From: Pirellulales bacterium
GTDB lineage: Bacteria > Planctomycetota > Planctomycetia > Pirellulales > JANQPP01
Length of the DNA stretch: 64,000 nt
Direction of reading: 5' to 3'
Assembly (NCBI GenBank): GCA_028289405.1
Contig: JANQPP010000026.1
Span: 44,970-108,969, forward strand
Numbering within the stretch: the stretch's first letter is position 1; each line of letters starts with the position of its first letter. Below, in pieces: positions 1 to 9,300 of this stretch. The translations under genes were made by a program, and so were the position numbers. Below the pieces are notes generated by a model. That model had not been told where the DNA came from. It saw only the letters and a list, made by a program, of their open reading frames with translations, and ran no database searches.

Positions 1-1596
1 CGGGCGTTTGCGGAGCGCGGGCACCACGATTTCCAGCACGTGGAGCCGAAAGTAGAGGTCGCGGCGAAACTTGCCGTTGGTGACGTCTTTCTCCAAATCA
101 CGATTCGTGGCGGCGATGACCCGGACGTCGACTTTGATCGGCTCACTGCCCCCGACGCGCTCGAAGGCATGCCCTTCGAGGACGCGAAGGAATTTGGCCT
201 GAATGGAGGGGCTCATTTCCCCAATCTCGTCGAGCATCAGCGTGCCGGTGTGGGCGGCCTCGAATTTGCCGATTTTGCGCTCCGTGGCGCCGGTGAAAGC
301 CCCTTTCTCGTGGCCAAACAGTTCGCTCTCCAACAGGCTTTCCGAGAGCGCGGCACAGTTGAGACATACAAACGGCTTTTTGGCCCGGGGGCTGGCATAG
401 TGCACGGCACGGGCCACGAGCTCTTTTCCGACGCCACTTTCCCCGCGAATGAGCACCGTCGCCCGGCTGGGCGCGGCCCGGGCGATCGCCTGGGAAGCCT
501 GGACCATGAGCGGGCTTTCCCCCACGATTTCGCTTTGCGCGCCGAGCAATTCGCGGAGTTGGAGATTTTCATCGCGAATTTGATTCAGATTGTCCGCGAG
601 TTCTTGGCGGCGGCTGAAGTTTCTGAGGGCCACGGCCAAGGTATCCGCCACCGCGAGGGTAAATTCCAGATCGTCCGGGTCGGGCACGCGATCTTCGCGG
701 GTGGAATAAAGGTGAATCAGGCCGAATGCCTTACTGGTGCCTTGCCGCACGGGCGCGCAAATCACCGTGGTGGCAGTGATTTCCCCTTTGCTGTCACGGC
801 TGCCCAGGTTGCTATCCCCCATGACGTTGCGCGCCAGGACCGCTTCTCCTTCACGCAATACCATGTCCGCCAGGAACGTGGAAACGCGATGATACTTGGA
901 TTCCGTGTCCGTCCGCGACGCGACGACTTCCAGCACGGGGCCGTTTTGCTCGGGATTCTTTTGGCGAACCAGCAGCAAAACGGCGCCGGCGTCGATCTGC
1001 GTCCCTTCGAACAGCCCGGCCAAAGCCATTTGAGCCATGGCCATTTCATCGGTGGCTTGGGCCAACTCGAAGGCCAAGCGGCATAAGTTGGCCGCCGCCT
1101 TGCCCACGCGAGGTGTTCCCGCCTCTTCGTCTCCCGCGTTGCGCAAGAACCGTGTATGCCCCCGACGGTGGGTGATCGTGGGCGGGTCCAGAATTTCGGA
1201 ATCTCCGCCGATGCTGTCCGAAGTCGCGGCGGATGAGGAACCGTCCTCCGGTTCGGCTTCCTGCGTCCTTGGGGCGCCGGTGTCCACGAACGCCTTCGAG
1301 AGATCATGCACGAAGGCTAGCTGGGACTGGCCGATGCGAATGACGTCGCCCGGCTTGAGTACATAATCTCCACGGACCAGCTTTCCGCCCACTAACGTCC
1401 CGTTGCGGCTGTCCAGATCGCGGAGGGTCCATTGCCGCCGGGAAAAGAAGATCTCGGCGTGGGTCCGACTGCAACGCTCATCCTTGACGACCAGTTGGTT
1501 GGTGGGTGCCCGACCGACCGTGACCGCTTGTCCGGGGATCAAACGAAAAACATCGGTCCATTTGGATCCTTCGCGGATGACGAGATAGGCTAACAT
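1..1596 (-). CDS. FHA-GAF-AAA+ sigma-54-dependent transcriptional activator (C-terminus cut by window edge)
   Basis: The gene begins with ATG at 1596 and stays open to base 1. The N-terminus reads [13 protein letters not shown] and has FHA hallmarks over about residues 22-95 (GRAPTNQ, CSRTHAE, DSRNGT), so it probably binds phosphothreonine peptides. A central GAF-like sensor region follows. The AAA+ domain shows Walker A GESGVGKE near 425-450 and an intact GAFTGA loop near 286-303, the element that contacts sigma-54, then the LMLDEIGEM Walker B and an RVIAATN segment. Family knowledge: such proteins use ATP to remodel sigma-54 holoenzyme at -24/-12 promoters. The DNA-binding helix-turn-helix would lie beyond base 1, so the target is unknown. 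An FHA input in place of a receiver domain suggests Ser/Thr-kinase signalling rather than a two-component partner. It follows the S41 protease gene on the same strand after 185 bp. Confidence 0.9.
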   Translation of the reverse strand, partial: MLAYLVIREGSKWTDVFRLIPGQAVTVGRAPTNQLVVKDERCSRTHAEIFFSRRQWTLRDLDSRNGTLVGGKLVRGDYVLKPGDVIRIGQSQLAFVHDLSKAFVDTGAPRTQEAEPEDGSSSAATSDSIGGDSEILDPPTITHRRGHTRFLRNAGDEEAGTPRVGKAAANLCRLAFELAQATDEMAMAQMALAGLFEGTQIDAGAVLLLVRQKNPEQNGPVLEVVASRTDTESKYHRVSTFLADMVLREGEAVLARNVMGDSNLGSRDSKGEITATTVICAPVRQGTSKAFGLIHLYSTREDRVPDPDDLEFTLAVADTLAVALRNFSRRQELADNLNQIRDENLQLRELLGAQSEIVGESPLMVQASQAIARAAPSRATVLIRGESGVGKELVARAVHYASPRAKKPFVCLNCAALSESLLESELFGHEKGAFTGATERKIGKFEAAHTGTLMLDEIGEMSPSIQAKFLRVLEGHAFERVGGSEPIKVDVRVIAATNRDLEKDVTNGKFRRDLYFRLHVLEIVVPALRKRP

Positions 1597-1781
1597 TCGG
1601 TGCCTGACGATACGAAACGCCCAGTCGGAAAGGCGTTAAAGTTCACGAAGCTGCTCTCCTAGGATCGGCCAACTGCCTCTACTTTATCTGCCCCGGGGAG
1701 CCGCTCGCAAGACGGGCCGGTCACCGCTAGGGCGTGCGCCGCCTCGTCCGCCTCGCCTGGCGCAGCGAACCTTTGGACCCG

Positions 1782-3101
1782 TTATTCCCATGCAATTTGC
1801 TCCGGATCGAGCAGGGATTGCAAATAATGCACCGCCTTCTCGAGTTGGGCATCGGCCTCGAATATGTAAGAGGCGGAAACATCTTCAGGCAAGCGATGGT
1901 TGGGCAGCAAATCGCGTTGCCGCCGCAATTCTCCGAGTTGCCTAAGTCTGTCTTCGTCGAGCGGTACATCAAACCCAGGATCAGGGTGGACTCCCCAAAT
2001 ATCGTCCAACTCCGCGTCATTTACCCGATGAATATTGGCGCCGCTCGGACGCCAGTAAGCGGCCGTGGTGAGCCGGAGGAGCGCTTGTCCTCCCTCGATT
2101 TCCAGCACCTGTTGGACGGTGCCTTTGCCCCATGTCCGTTCCCCCACGACCACGGCCCGGCCATGATCCTGCAAGCACGCCGCGACGATTTCACTGGCGC
2201 TGGCACTGGTCGAGTTGACGAGAACGGCCATCGGGAGATTGGAAAACGTATCCTTGGGGCCAGCCTCGAAGGACTCCAAGATCTCTCCGGCTCGATTGCG
2301 CGTGGTGACGATCGTACCCGATTCCAGGAATAGGTCACACGTTTCCACGCCCGCTTCGAGCAGACCTCCGGCATTTCCTCGCAGATCCAAAATCAGCGAT
2401 CGCGCGTCATGTTCCACCAAGGATTTCAGCGCATCGCGCAGTTCATCCACGGTATGGCCGCCAAAGAGATGAACCCTTACGTATCCGATGCGGGGATCCG
2501 ATTCGAGGCGGAAGTCCCAGGAGCCATCGGCACGCCGCTGATCTCCCATGACCGAGTCGACCTTGATCATGGTCCGCTGGATCGTCACCTCGCGAGGATC
2601 CGGCTCCCCTTCACGGTCGATCGTCAGGACCACGGTTTCCCCTTGTTTGCCCCGCATGGCCCGGACGGCGTCGTCAGTGCTCTGAAAATCGCCGGTCGCC
2701 TCCCCATCAATCGCCTTGATTACATCTCCTGGCTCGATCCCCGCGCGATGGGCCGGCGTGCCGACGATCGGGCTGATGACCACGAGGCTGCGAGTGTCGG
2801 GGTCGAATCGCATGCGAATTCCCACTCCCGCGAATTCTTGATCCAAATCTTCATGGAACTGCTGAGCGTTCTGTGGGCTGATGTATCCCGAATACTCGTC
2901 CAATTCGCCGAGGACACCCTCCACCGCCGCTTCATATAGCTTGCGAGAAGAGACCGGGTCCAAGGCGCGTTGTTCGACCAGATCGAGAACTTCCTCGAAG
3001 TAGCGCGCGTAAGGGTTCTGAATCGCGCGTTGGTAGCAAACGAGCGAAATCAGCAAAAATCCCGCGATAAAGAGGCGACTTCGCCGTGGCATGCGGCCCA
3101 C
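1782..3101 (-). CDS. S41 family C-terminal processing protease (CtpA-like) with PDZ domain
   Basis: A 439-residue secreted or membrane-anchored serine protease. A hydrophobic segment (about residues 8-25) acts as signal or anchor. A PDZ domain lies around residues 85-170 (FAGVGIRM, GIEPGDVIKAIDG). The S41 catalytic core contains the SASASE motif, where Ser301 is the predicted nucleophile, and GERTWGKG with Lys326 exactly 25 residues later, the usual Ser-Lys dyad spacing. The family cleaves C-terminal tails of periplasmic or secreted proteins. The length is normal for the family and both catalytic residues are present. It is upstream of the FHA activator gene on the same strand. No nearby gene identifies its substrate. 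Confidence 0.93.
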   Translation of the reverse strand: MGRMPRRSRLFIAGFLLISLVCYQRAIQNPYARYFEEVLDLVEQRALDPVSSRKLYEAAVEGVLGELDEYSGYISPQNAQQFHEDLDQEFAGVGIRMRFDPDTRSLVVISPIVGTPAHRAGIEPGDVIKAIDGEATGDFQSTDDAVRAMRGKQGETVVLTIDREGEPDPREVTIQRTMIKVDSVMGDQRRADGSWDFRLESDPRIGYVRVHLFGGHTVDELRDALKSLVEHDARSLILDLRGNAGGLLEAGVETCDLFLESGTIVTTRNRAGEILESFEAGPKDTFSNLPMAVLVNSTSASASEIVAACLQDHGRAVVVGERTWGKGTVQQVLEIEGGQALLRLTTAAYWRPSGANIHRVNDAELDDIWGVHPDPGFDVPLDEDRLRQLGELRRQRDLLPNHRLPEDVSASYIFEADAQLEKAVHYLQSLLDPEQIAWE

Positions 3102-3292
3102 CAGCCCATGTGGAAATTCTCAACCAGCCCTTATTCCATATTATCCTAGGCGGGAAGCGGCAGCCAGCGGATGCCGCCATCAGAGGCATGTGTCCAAAAT
3201 AGGCGTTCCGTTCAAATCACAAAGCCGGTTAGACCACCCTAGGACTGGCAAGCAAATAGATCTATTCGCAAGCGGGAGTCGCTAAATGTCAC

Positions 3293-3323
3293 CGGGACAT
3301 GTCTCCCTCGGATTTCCGGCTCA
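3293..3323. repeat. Degenerate intergenic repeat, copy A (GGGACATG type)
   Basis: A 31-base intergenic stretch contains GGGACATGTCTCCC followed by CGGATTTCCGGCTCA. It aligns by eye, with small gaps, to 55732-55765. I infer a decayed repeat family. No transposase is nearby. Confidence 0.3.
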
Positions 3324-3380
3324 GGTTAGCGGTATTTTGACTATTTGGAGACATGGCTAGCGTAGTGCCTACGACATGCA

Positions 3381-4013
3381 CTAATCCCAGAATTGCCACC
3401 AATGCCGCTGCAACGGCTGTTTACCGCTGGAGAAGTCGGCCAGCTTGCGGCCATGCGCGTCGATGGCTCCGTTGCACCGTGCTCCCCGCATTTCCGCGAT
3501 GGTCACGCGGGCTCCTTTCATGTTCGAACACCGCAAGTCGGCCCCGGAAAGATTGGCGCCCGTGAGATCGGCGGCACGCAAGTCCGCGTTATACAAGACG
3601 GCGCGATGCAAATTCGCGCGCAACACGCACATGGAAAGGTCCGCCTTGGTGAAATTGCAGTCGGTGAGATTCGCCCCCGTGACATCTCCATAGCGGAGAA
3701 TCGCTTCGGCGAAATTGGCACGGGGCAGGTTCGCGTTGATCAACTTGGCGTCGGTGAGGTTCGCATGGCGAAAATCGACCTCATCGCAGAAGGCGCCATT
3801 GAAATAGCAGGCCTGCAAGTTGGCATCGGCGAGGCAAGTGCCACGGAGGTCGGCATGCCGCAGGTCGCTATTGGAGAGGTCAACCCCCTCGAGATTCAAA
3901 CCCGCCATATCGGCACCGGCCAATTGCGAGCCCTGGAGTCTCGCGCCGTCGTTCGACTCAAAATCGACGACCACCAAGACGGCTTTGGTCTCTCGATGCT
4001 TGATTTTGAACAT
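3381..4013 (-). CDS. Pentapeptide-repeat protein
   Basis: 210 residues from ATG 4013, which has AGAAGG about 9 bases upstream; a GTG 24 bases further upstream (4037) is a weaker alternative. From about residue 25 to 190 the protein is almost entirely A(D/N)LXX pentapeptides (GADMAGLNLEGVDLSNSDL, RHADLRGTCLADANL, LTGANLSGADL), which fold as a right-handed quadrilateral beta helix. There is no signal peptide or membrane segment, so it is probably cytoplasmic. The C-terminus is aromatic (HWWQFWD). Some family members mimic DNA and protect gyrase, but nothing here shows that role. It lies alone between the protease gene and a small lipoprotein gene. Family assignment is secure; function is unknown. 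Confidence 0.88.
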   Translation of the reverse strand: MFKIKHRETKAVLVVVDFESNDGARLQGSQLAGADMAGLNLEGVDLSNSDLRHADLRGTCLADANLQACYFNGAFCDEVDFRHANLTDAKLINANLPRANFAEAILRYGDVTGANLTDCNFTKADLSMCVLRANLHRAVLYNADLRAADLTGANLSGADLRCSNMKGARVTIAEMRGARCNGAIDAHGRKLADFSSGKQPLQRHWWQFWD

Positions 4014-4504
4014 CCGCCACCACCTTCTTTGGGGCACCTGGCCCTTTCGGTCGCCTCCGGAGATGTGTGCCGCAGTTGGCGTTTCCGCCCGATTTGCATC
4101 TTGCGGAGCGATTCAGCGCGCCGCAAATTGCCATCGGGCGTATGGACCTGGCCAACGACTATTCGCCACACAGGACGGTTTATTTTCCGGAAACCGCCTC
4201 TGCCTCTCCTCGAACCGGTGGTTTGCTCTCCATGCGGTTGCTCTGTTTGCGAAGCCCTCCTCTACGTGATCTGTTGACAGACCTTTACCGTAAGACTCCC
4301 CCCCGCCCTGGAGACGTCGTCTTTTCCGACGTCTGCCAAAGCGTCCCTCATTATAGCCATCCGCTGGATACCACGAACATAGATTTTGATGGAAAATTCT
4401 CCAGCAAATTGAGAGGACTTCCATGACCCGCGGGCGGTGCACATCGTGCGGCCGTAAAACCGGCGTGAAGTCCGCGGATCTCTCGACGCGGTCCAACCTC
4501 CACC
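4014..4504. other. Intergenic region without a supported gene
   Basis: 491 bases between the pentapeptide-repeat gene and the lipoprotein gene. Open frames exist on both strands but lack ribosome sites and recognisable protein character. The interval presumably holds the pentapeptide gene's promoter; I could not identify convincing -35/-10 boxes. Confidence 0.5.
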
Positions 4505-4711
4505 TTACTGGTATTGATAGTTCGCGGGGCCAGGCATGACCGTGGGAGCATCATAGGGATTGGAGTACGTCGTGACCGGCGCGGGACCGACCGGTGGAGC
4601 GTTACAGGACGAAGCAGGCCCCCACGAGCAGCCTCCGGGCAGCCACCGACAGCCAGCCAGTCCTGTCGTAAGTACCACAATCCCCACAATCGCAAGTATT
4701 CGTCGCATCAT
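4505..4711 (-). CDS. Small lipoprotein
   Basis: 68 residues starting at the double Met (ATGATG at 4711), preceded by GAGAGGA. The N-terminus is a typical lipoprotein signal: MMRRI, a hydrophobic stretch and the lipobox LAGC with Cys at residue 21. The mature part is short, rich in Pro, Gly, Tyr and Asn, and contains two further Cys (GGC, SSC). No domain is recognised. Longer in-frame starts upstream would bury the signal peptide and are unlikely. It is transcribed divergently from the alpha/beta hydrolase at 5037. I infer envelope localisation only. Confidence 0.72.
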   Translation of the reverse strand: MMRRILAIVGIVVLTTGLAGCRWLPGGCSWGPASSCNAPPVGPAPVTTYSNPYDAPTVMPGPANYQYQ

Positions 4712-5036
4712 TGCATCCTCTCTTTGTTCCCGGGGTAGTGAGCGGGCTGCGAGAAGCACATGCACACGCCAGCCGGGCACCCAGCTTGAAACCGGTGTGC
4801 CCGAAAAACGTCGCGCGTGTTCCAACTTCTCGGACCGCTCGGAAAACATCGTCGCCGAGGATTGCATGTTCTCGGCAAGCAACTCTACCTCGCGGTCAAT
4901 GATGTGCAAACGCGACGCGTCGCTTTTTTGGCACGGAATTTCCACTCCTTCCGACGCAAGCCGTGGAGGGCATGCTACACTTACCCTAAAAGCTGTTGTC
5001 AATTCACATCGTCACGTGTCGTTGAGATTCCGATTA

Positions 5037-6215
5037 ATGGGTACGACCCGCGAGACATGCGACGGAGCGGGGCGCCGTGTCGCAAGGCGCATAGGAGGTC
5101 AAGGATGGCTGTATTTCTTCATTTTCGGCCTCGGGTTGAGTATTTGTCTCCCGTATGTCTCGTTTGCCGCGCCGGTGGCGATTGAAAAATCTTCATCCGA
5201 CCCGGCCGTCACGGCGAGCCAACCCCAGGATCTTCCGGTTTTCCCCGAAATGGAAGAAACGGTGGAAGCGGTCACGCTGCCTACGTCCGTGGAAATCCCC
5301 GACGACGAAATCGACTTTTCCCTCATTGAAGACCCTACTTGTCTGGATGAAGTCTGGCTGGTCAGCACGCGAGGAGTCGGCTGCCCGTCCTCCGTGGAAG
5401 AAGTGCTCCACCGGCTCCGTTGGTGGCGATACCGCCAGGGCCACGGCTGGCGCAAAGCGAGCTGGGAAGAATTCCAAACGACGGCTGCCCCGGCTTCGTT
5501 TCCTTTGACGACCTCTTTTTTTGTTCACGGAAACCGCATCTCTTCCGGAGCGGCGAAATCGGGCGGACTCGCCACCTACCGTAGGCTTACCGGTTGTTCG
5601 CGGCCACTCCCCGTGCGATTCGTGATTTGGTCTTGGCCCAGCGACCAGCAAGGTGGTCCGATCCGAGATGCTCGCGCCAAGGCCAGCCGTTCGGACGTGG
5701 ATGCCTATCTCATGGCCTGCTGCCTTTCGCGAATGGCCTCGCCGGAGGAAATTTCCCTCAGCGGCTATAGCTTCGGAGGCCGGATTATCACGGGCGCGCT
5801 GCACTTGCTGGGCGGAGGGAGCTTGTGCGGACGCCACGTGGAGTATATTGGCCCCGCTGGTTACCAGGTTGTGCTTCTCGCGCCGGCATTAAATAACGAC
5901 TGGCTGCTGCCGGGCCGCCGTCACGGGCAAGCCGCCCAAATGACACAGAGGCTTCTGGTCATGTTCAACCCGCGCGATTGGGTGCTCAAACGCTACCACG
6001 TTCTTTCGCGGGGCGGACGGCCACGGGCACTCGGTTTCACCGGACTTGCGGGCCGAAGTCGCTTGGAATCAGCGGGCGTGGAGGTGCGACAGGTGAATAC
6101 GAGCGGTGTCGTGGGAAAACAGCACGATCTCCAGCGCTACCTGTCCTCTTCGAGACTCGTCGGCATGTGGCGGGATTTCTCCTTCCCACGCATTATGGTG
6201 GAGACCGCGCCCTAG
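5037..6215 (+). CDS. Secreted or anchored alpha/beta hydrolase fold protein
   Basis: 392 residues from ATG 5037. An upstream in-frame extension to 4560 overlaps the divergent lipoprotein gene and reads as non-coding. A hydrophobic segment at about residues 24-44 (LYFFIFGLGLSICLPYVSF) is a signal or anchor. The hydrolase part shows FFVHGNR (oxyanion-strand region), the nucleophile elbow GYSFGG, and late Asp and His candidates in FNPRDW and GKQHDL. This resembles the DUF900-like group of alpha/beta hydrolases. Substrate unknown. The aminotransferase gene follows 47 bases downstream on the same strand, but the pairing does not suggest a pathway. Confidence 0.75.
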   Translation: MGTTRETCDGAGRRVARRIGGQGWLYFFIFGLGLSICLPYVSFAAPVAIEKSSSDPAVTASQPQDLPVFPEMEETVEAVTLPTSVEIPDDEIDFSLIEDPTCLDEVWLVSTRGVGCPSSVEEVLHRLRWWRYRQGHGWRKASWEEFQTTAAPASFPLTTSFFVHGNRISSGAAKSGGLATYRRLTGCSRPLPVRFVIWSWPSDQQGGPIRDARAKASRSDVDAYLMACCLSRMASPEEISLSGYSFGGRIITGALHLLGGGSLCGRHVEYIGPAGYQVVLLAPALNNDWLLPGRRHGQAAQMTQRLLVMFNPRDWVLKRYHVLSRGGRPRALGFTGLAGRSRLESAGVEVRQVNTSGVVGKQHDLQRYLSSSRLVGMWRDFSFPRIMVETAP

Positions 6216-6262
6216 CCATAACCTTGGCGAACCGGGCCTTTCGCGATGACTTGGCATTTGTG

Positions 6263-7189
6263 ATGGCCACCATGCAGCCTTGTGCCTGGCGAAACGGAGA
6301 GTTCATTCCCTCCGCCGAGCGACTGTCCATTCCCGTGTATGACGCGGGTTTCATATTGGGCGTCACCGTCACCGAGCAAGTTCGCACCTTTCGCGGCGAA
6401 CCGTACCGGCTGGAAGAGCGCCTGGCGCGGCTCAGGAACGGCTTGCGAATCGTCGGCCTGGAGATCCCCTTTACGGAGACGGACTTGGCGGAAGCGGCCC
6501 GCGAATTGGCGCGACGGAACCACGCACTGCTCGATCCGGACGACGATTTGGGGCTGGCGATCTTCGTCACGCCGGGCGCGTATGCCACGCTGGCTCCGCA
6601 TGCGGTGGATGTGAATCCGCTGGTGGCGATGCATACGTATCCTCTGCCGTTCGGGCTGTGGCACAAAACCTACACGCAGGGGCAGACGCTAGTGACCACG
6701 AGCGTGCAGCAAGTGCCCGAGTTGTGCTGGCCCCGGCATCTCAAGTGCCGTAGCCGCATGCACTACTATCTGGCCGACCGCCAAGCCCGCGAAACCGATC
6801 CCCGCGCCCGGGCGCTGCTGCTCGATGCGGATGGCTGCGTCACGGAGACCTCCACGTCCAACATCCTGGTCTACAGTGAAGAGATCGGTTTTCGTGTGCC
6901 ACCTTCCGAACGCGTGCTGCCGGGTGTCAGCCAGCAGGCTTTGCGGGAAATTATCGAGGAACTCGGGCACCAAGTGACAGAGCACGATTTGACGCCCGCC
7001 GACGTCGCCGCGTCGGACGAAGTACTCCTCACGAGTACGCCAAGCTGTTTGCTCCCTGTCACGCGACTGAATGACTCAACGATCGGCGCTGGCCAACCCG
7101 GGCCCCTTTTTCAGCGGTTGCTGACCGCCTGGAGCGAGAAAGTCGACGTCGATATTCGCGGTCAAGCGGAGCGGTTCGCGGCACGCTGA
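6263..7189 (+). CDS. Class IV aminotransferase (branched-chain/D-amino-acid aminotransferase or ADC lyase type)
   Basis: 308 residues, a normal length for the PLP-dependent fold-type IV family. The PLP lysine is predicted as Lys161 in PRHLKCRSRMHY. The phosphate and cofactor region CVTETSTSNI has Glu195, and YDAGFILG near residues 26-33 matches the family N-terminus. The family includes IlvE, D-amino acid aminotransferase and PabC; sequence alone does not decide which, and no folate or branched-chain genes are adjacent. ATG 6263 is chosen because the family N-terminus begins just after it; ATG 6272 is equally possible. The ribosome site is weak. Family call is secure, substrate open. Confidence 0.87.
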   Translation: MATMQPCAWRNGEFIPSAERLSIPVYDAGFILGVTVTEQVRTFRGEPYRLEERLARLRNGLRIVGLEIPFTETDLAEAARELARRNHALLDPDDDLGLAIFVTPGAYATLAPHAVDVNPLVAMHTYPLPFGLWHKTYTQGQTLVTTSVQQVPELCWPRHLKCRSRMHYYLADRQARETDPRARALLLDADGCVTETSTSNILVYSEEIGFRVPPSERVLPGVSQQALREIIEELGHQVTEHDLTPADVAASDEVLLTSTPSCLLPVTRLNDSTIGAGQPGPLFQRLLTAWSEKVDVDIRGQAERFAAR

Positions 7190-7238
7190 ACAGCAAGCCG
7201 GGACCAGCCTGGTCACGCCAATCACCGCCGGCCCCACA

Positions 7239-7952
7239 TCAGCAGGTCACGGACCGCCGGCTGCGCATGGCCGCAAGCGCCAGCAGTCCCATTCCCGCGA
7301 GCACAAAGGTCCCCGGCTCCGGCACGGCAACGTTGTGGAGGAAAACGTGATCCAGCACCAATTCGCCAGCGAAGGCAAAAAAGGGCAAGTCCACTTCATT
7401 GCCATCGGCGATGGTGCCTTGCAGCCTAACCCCAAACTGGTCAGAGCCTTCAAACAGAGGAATTTTTTGCAGAATCAAGTCCTGACCAAAGACATGCAAC
7501 GTGACGTTAAGTCCATCTTGCAGGGAAAACTTTAGTCCATCAGCGAAAGTGCCTCCCGAGAGAACGATCGTGCCGCCGTTATTAGGCGGAATGTCTCGAG
7601 TGAAATGCCCGCCGGAAATGTTGAATCTACCGCCGCTTCTGAAAGGGCTGATCGGTTCTGATGGGCCAAATCCAAAGTCACCAATGATGCCTCCTTGAAT
7701 ATCCACAATGCCGAAATCGGTGATACCAATAGCGCCAACTTCGGCGCCGTCTACTACGGTTAAGCGGGGGGGATCCAAGAATGATACCCCACCGTCCAAG
7801 ATGAATCTGTCTTCGGGCGCGGAGTTGGTACCATCGAGTATGAGGCGGTCGCCATCAACCAACGTAATGGTCTCGGCCTTGGCATTTGACATGGTACAGC
7901 CAATCACAATCATCGCGAATATTCTTCCAATACGGCATTTCATACGGCACAT
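7239..7952 (-). CDS. PEP-CTERM sorting domain protein
   Basis: 237 residues from ATG 7952, with AAAGGG about 8 bases upstream. It has an N-terminal signal peptide, a beta-rich body with Gly-rich repeats of the IQGG/ISGG/LSGG type (probably a beta-helix or beta-sandwich surface protein), and the C-terminal tripartite signal VPEPGTFVLAGMGLLALAAM then an RSRR basic tail. Family knowledge: PEP-CTERM proteins are cleaved and sorted by an exosortase; none is encoded in this window. Ligand and role unknown. Confidence 0.85.
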   Translation of the reverse strand: MCRMKCRIGRIFAMIVIGCTMSNAKAETITLVDGDRLILDGTNSAPEDRFILDGGVSFLDPPRLTVVDGAEVGAIGITDFGIVDIQGGIIGDFGFGPSEPISPFRSGGRFNISGGHFTRDIPPNNGGTIVLSGGTFADGLKFSLQDGLNVTLHVFGQDLILQKIPLFEGSDQFGVRLQGTIADGNEVDLPFFAFAGELVLDHVFLHNVAVPEPGTFVLAGMGLLALAAMRSRRSVTC

Positions 7953-8051
7953 GGTTGAACCCTTTCTGTATCGACAAAATAGGGCGCGTCGCGAGTCTGC
8001 CAACACAGGCCCACAACACGCCCCAGAAATGGAATGTGAAGAAAATGGTCG

Positions 8052-9026
8052 CTACTGGTAGATCACTTGCATGCTCTCTTGCCCGCCAGTGATCGTGGCG
8101 ATCGCCTGCTGAATGTCGCTGATGTACATGAAGACCGTCGCATCGAACGTAGAAGCTTTCAAAGAACTGACGCCGGTGACGGGGTCATTGTTGCAGTCTT
8201 GGCCCGTCCCCAGAGTATGCACACCAACGAGTGCGAGCACATTTCCTCCAGGCGTGGCAACGGTGGCAAACGATGGACCTCCAGAGTCTCCTTCTTTTAC
8301 TACGCATTCGTCGTCCCGGATGCTCTGGGAAAAAGTCGGATGGTCCTTGCGCATCACGTATGACATCTTAGGCTTTATGCCGAATCCGTCGTTGTCGAAA
8401 CGAGCCATTCGATTACGTCCCAAACGCATACTCTTTCGCCAGTCCTGATCAGGAGCCGCGAAGTCGTGGTTGCCCCACATGAAAATCGGACGGCCAAAAT
8501 AACGGTCAGGGTCGGGATTCACGCCGCCGCTGTCGGTGAGTACCAGCACCGGATACGTGGGAATCCCCTGCGGAGTCACTGGCGCATCGAGTTGGACCAG
8601 AGCCAAGTCGGAACCGGCTGCACCGATCTCGTGAGCCAGGCCGTAGGGATCGGGCGGGAAATTTTCCCCCCCACCAGTTCGGATAATTCACATGGAAAGG
8701 CCCGACCTGCGTGGCGTTGGGGCCGTGCCCTGTGTGAAACCAGACTTCCTTGCCTGGATCGGGTCTCTGGTGATTGGCCGTGATGCCAATCGTGGGCGTC
8801 AGCATCGTGACCCAAAACCTGTGGTCGTGTGCACGTCCCACGCCGGACCAGTCCCAGCCGGCGCCAATGAATTGGCTACAAGCGGTGCCGCCACCGCAGT
8901 CATGAAAGCGGTAGTGTTTGGCGGGATCGTATTTCTCCGCGCGTCTGTCGTGAACAGCAAACCCGCGCCTACACACACAGAAAATACGGCCTGCGACGGG
9001 AATCGGGACAACAAGGAACGTTTCAT
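8052..9026 (-). pseudogene. Secreted trypsin-like serine protease, frame disrupted by two compensating single-base indels
   Basis: ATG 9026 has a strong ribosome site (AGGAGGAG). The first about 30 residues form a signal peptide (MKRSLLSRFPSQAVFSVCVG). Frame is lost near 8936-8944, where one base appears missing, and restored at 8666-8672, a run of seven C on the plus strand where six would rejoin the frames. The reconstructed protein aligns end to end with the intact gene at 16108: KHYRFHDC, WDWSGVGR, TPTIGITANHQRP, then HEIGAAGSDLALVQL and GDSGGP. The chymotrypsin-type triad is present (His in ITANH, Asp in SDLAL, Ser in GDSGGP). Because the two shifts compensate, these could be sequencing errors and the gene functional. 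Confidence 0.8.
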
Positions 9027-9032
9027 CGTACT

Positions 9033-9040
9033 CTCCTCCT
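9033..9040 (-). promoter_or_regulatory. Strong ribosome binding site deciding the protease start
   Basis: AGGAGGAG on the minus strand, 6 bases upstream of ATG 9026. It supports this start, whose frame differs from the middle of the gene, and so supports a real frameshift between signal peptide and protease domain. Confidence 0.8.
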
Positions 9041-9187
9041 AGATAGAGCAAGACGAAAACCAGCGGAGGCGTCTCCGGTGGCATACGTGCCTCCACCCCT
9101 CACGCTAGTAAGACGTGAGCGCTCTGTCCAGCAGTTTGCGCGGATTTCCCGCGCGGATGTCTGAGGCAACGGTACTGGGGGTCCAAG

Positions 9188-9210
9188 CACTGCTGGGCAA
9201 GCCAGCAGTG
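9188..9210. repeat. Perfect short palindromic element (9-bp stem, 5-base loop)
   Basis: CACTGCTGG, loop GCAAG, CCAGCAGTG: a perfect hairpin in the 274-base gap between the protease and rlmKL. There is no T-run on either side, so it is not a standard terminator. A weaker 6-bp inverted repeat (CTCACG/CGTGAG) lies at 9099-9119. I recall similar CTGCTGG-CCAGCAG palindromes as common in Pirellula-type genomes, but this is memory, not a search. No second copy was seen in the window. Confidence 0.6.
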
Positions 9211-9300
9211 GCACCGAGCGTGGGGTTCTGCAAGCCAACGGTTCCACGGTCGTGGGGGTGAAAAACAACACGAAAGTGCTGGTTCACAAATCGATCGATT

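Noticed and set aside
40..1086. Long plus-strand open frame (348 residues)
   Set aside because: It is antisense to the FHA-GAF-sigma54 activator, whose minus-strand frame has clear domain motifs; the plus-strand protein has no recognisable character.
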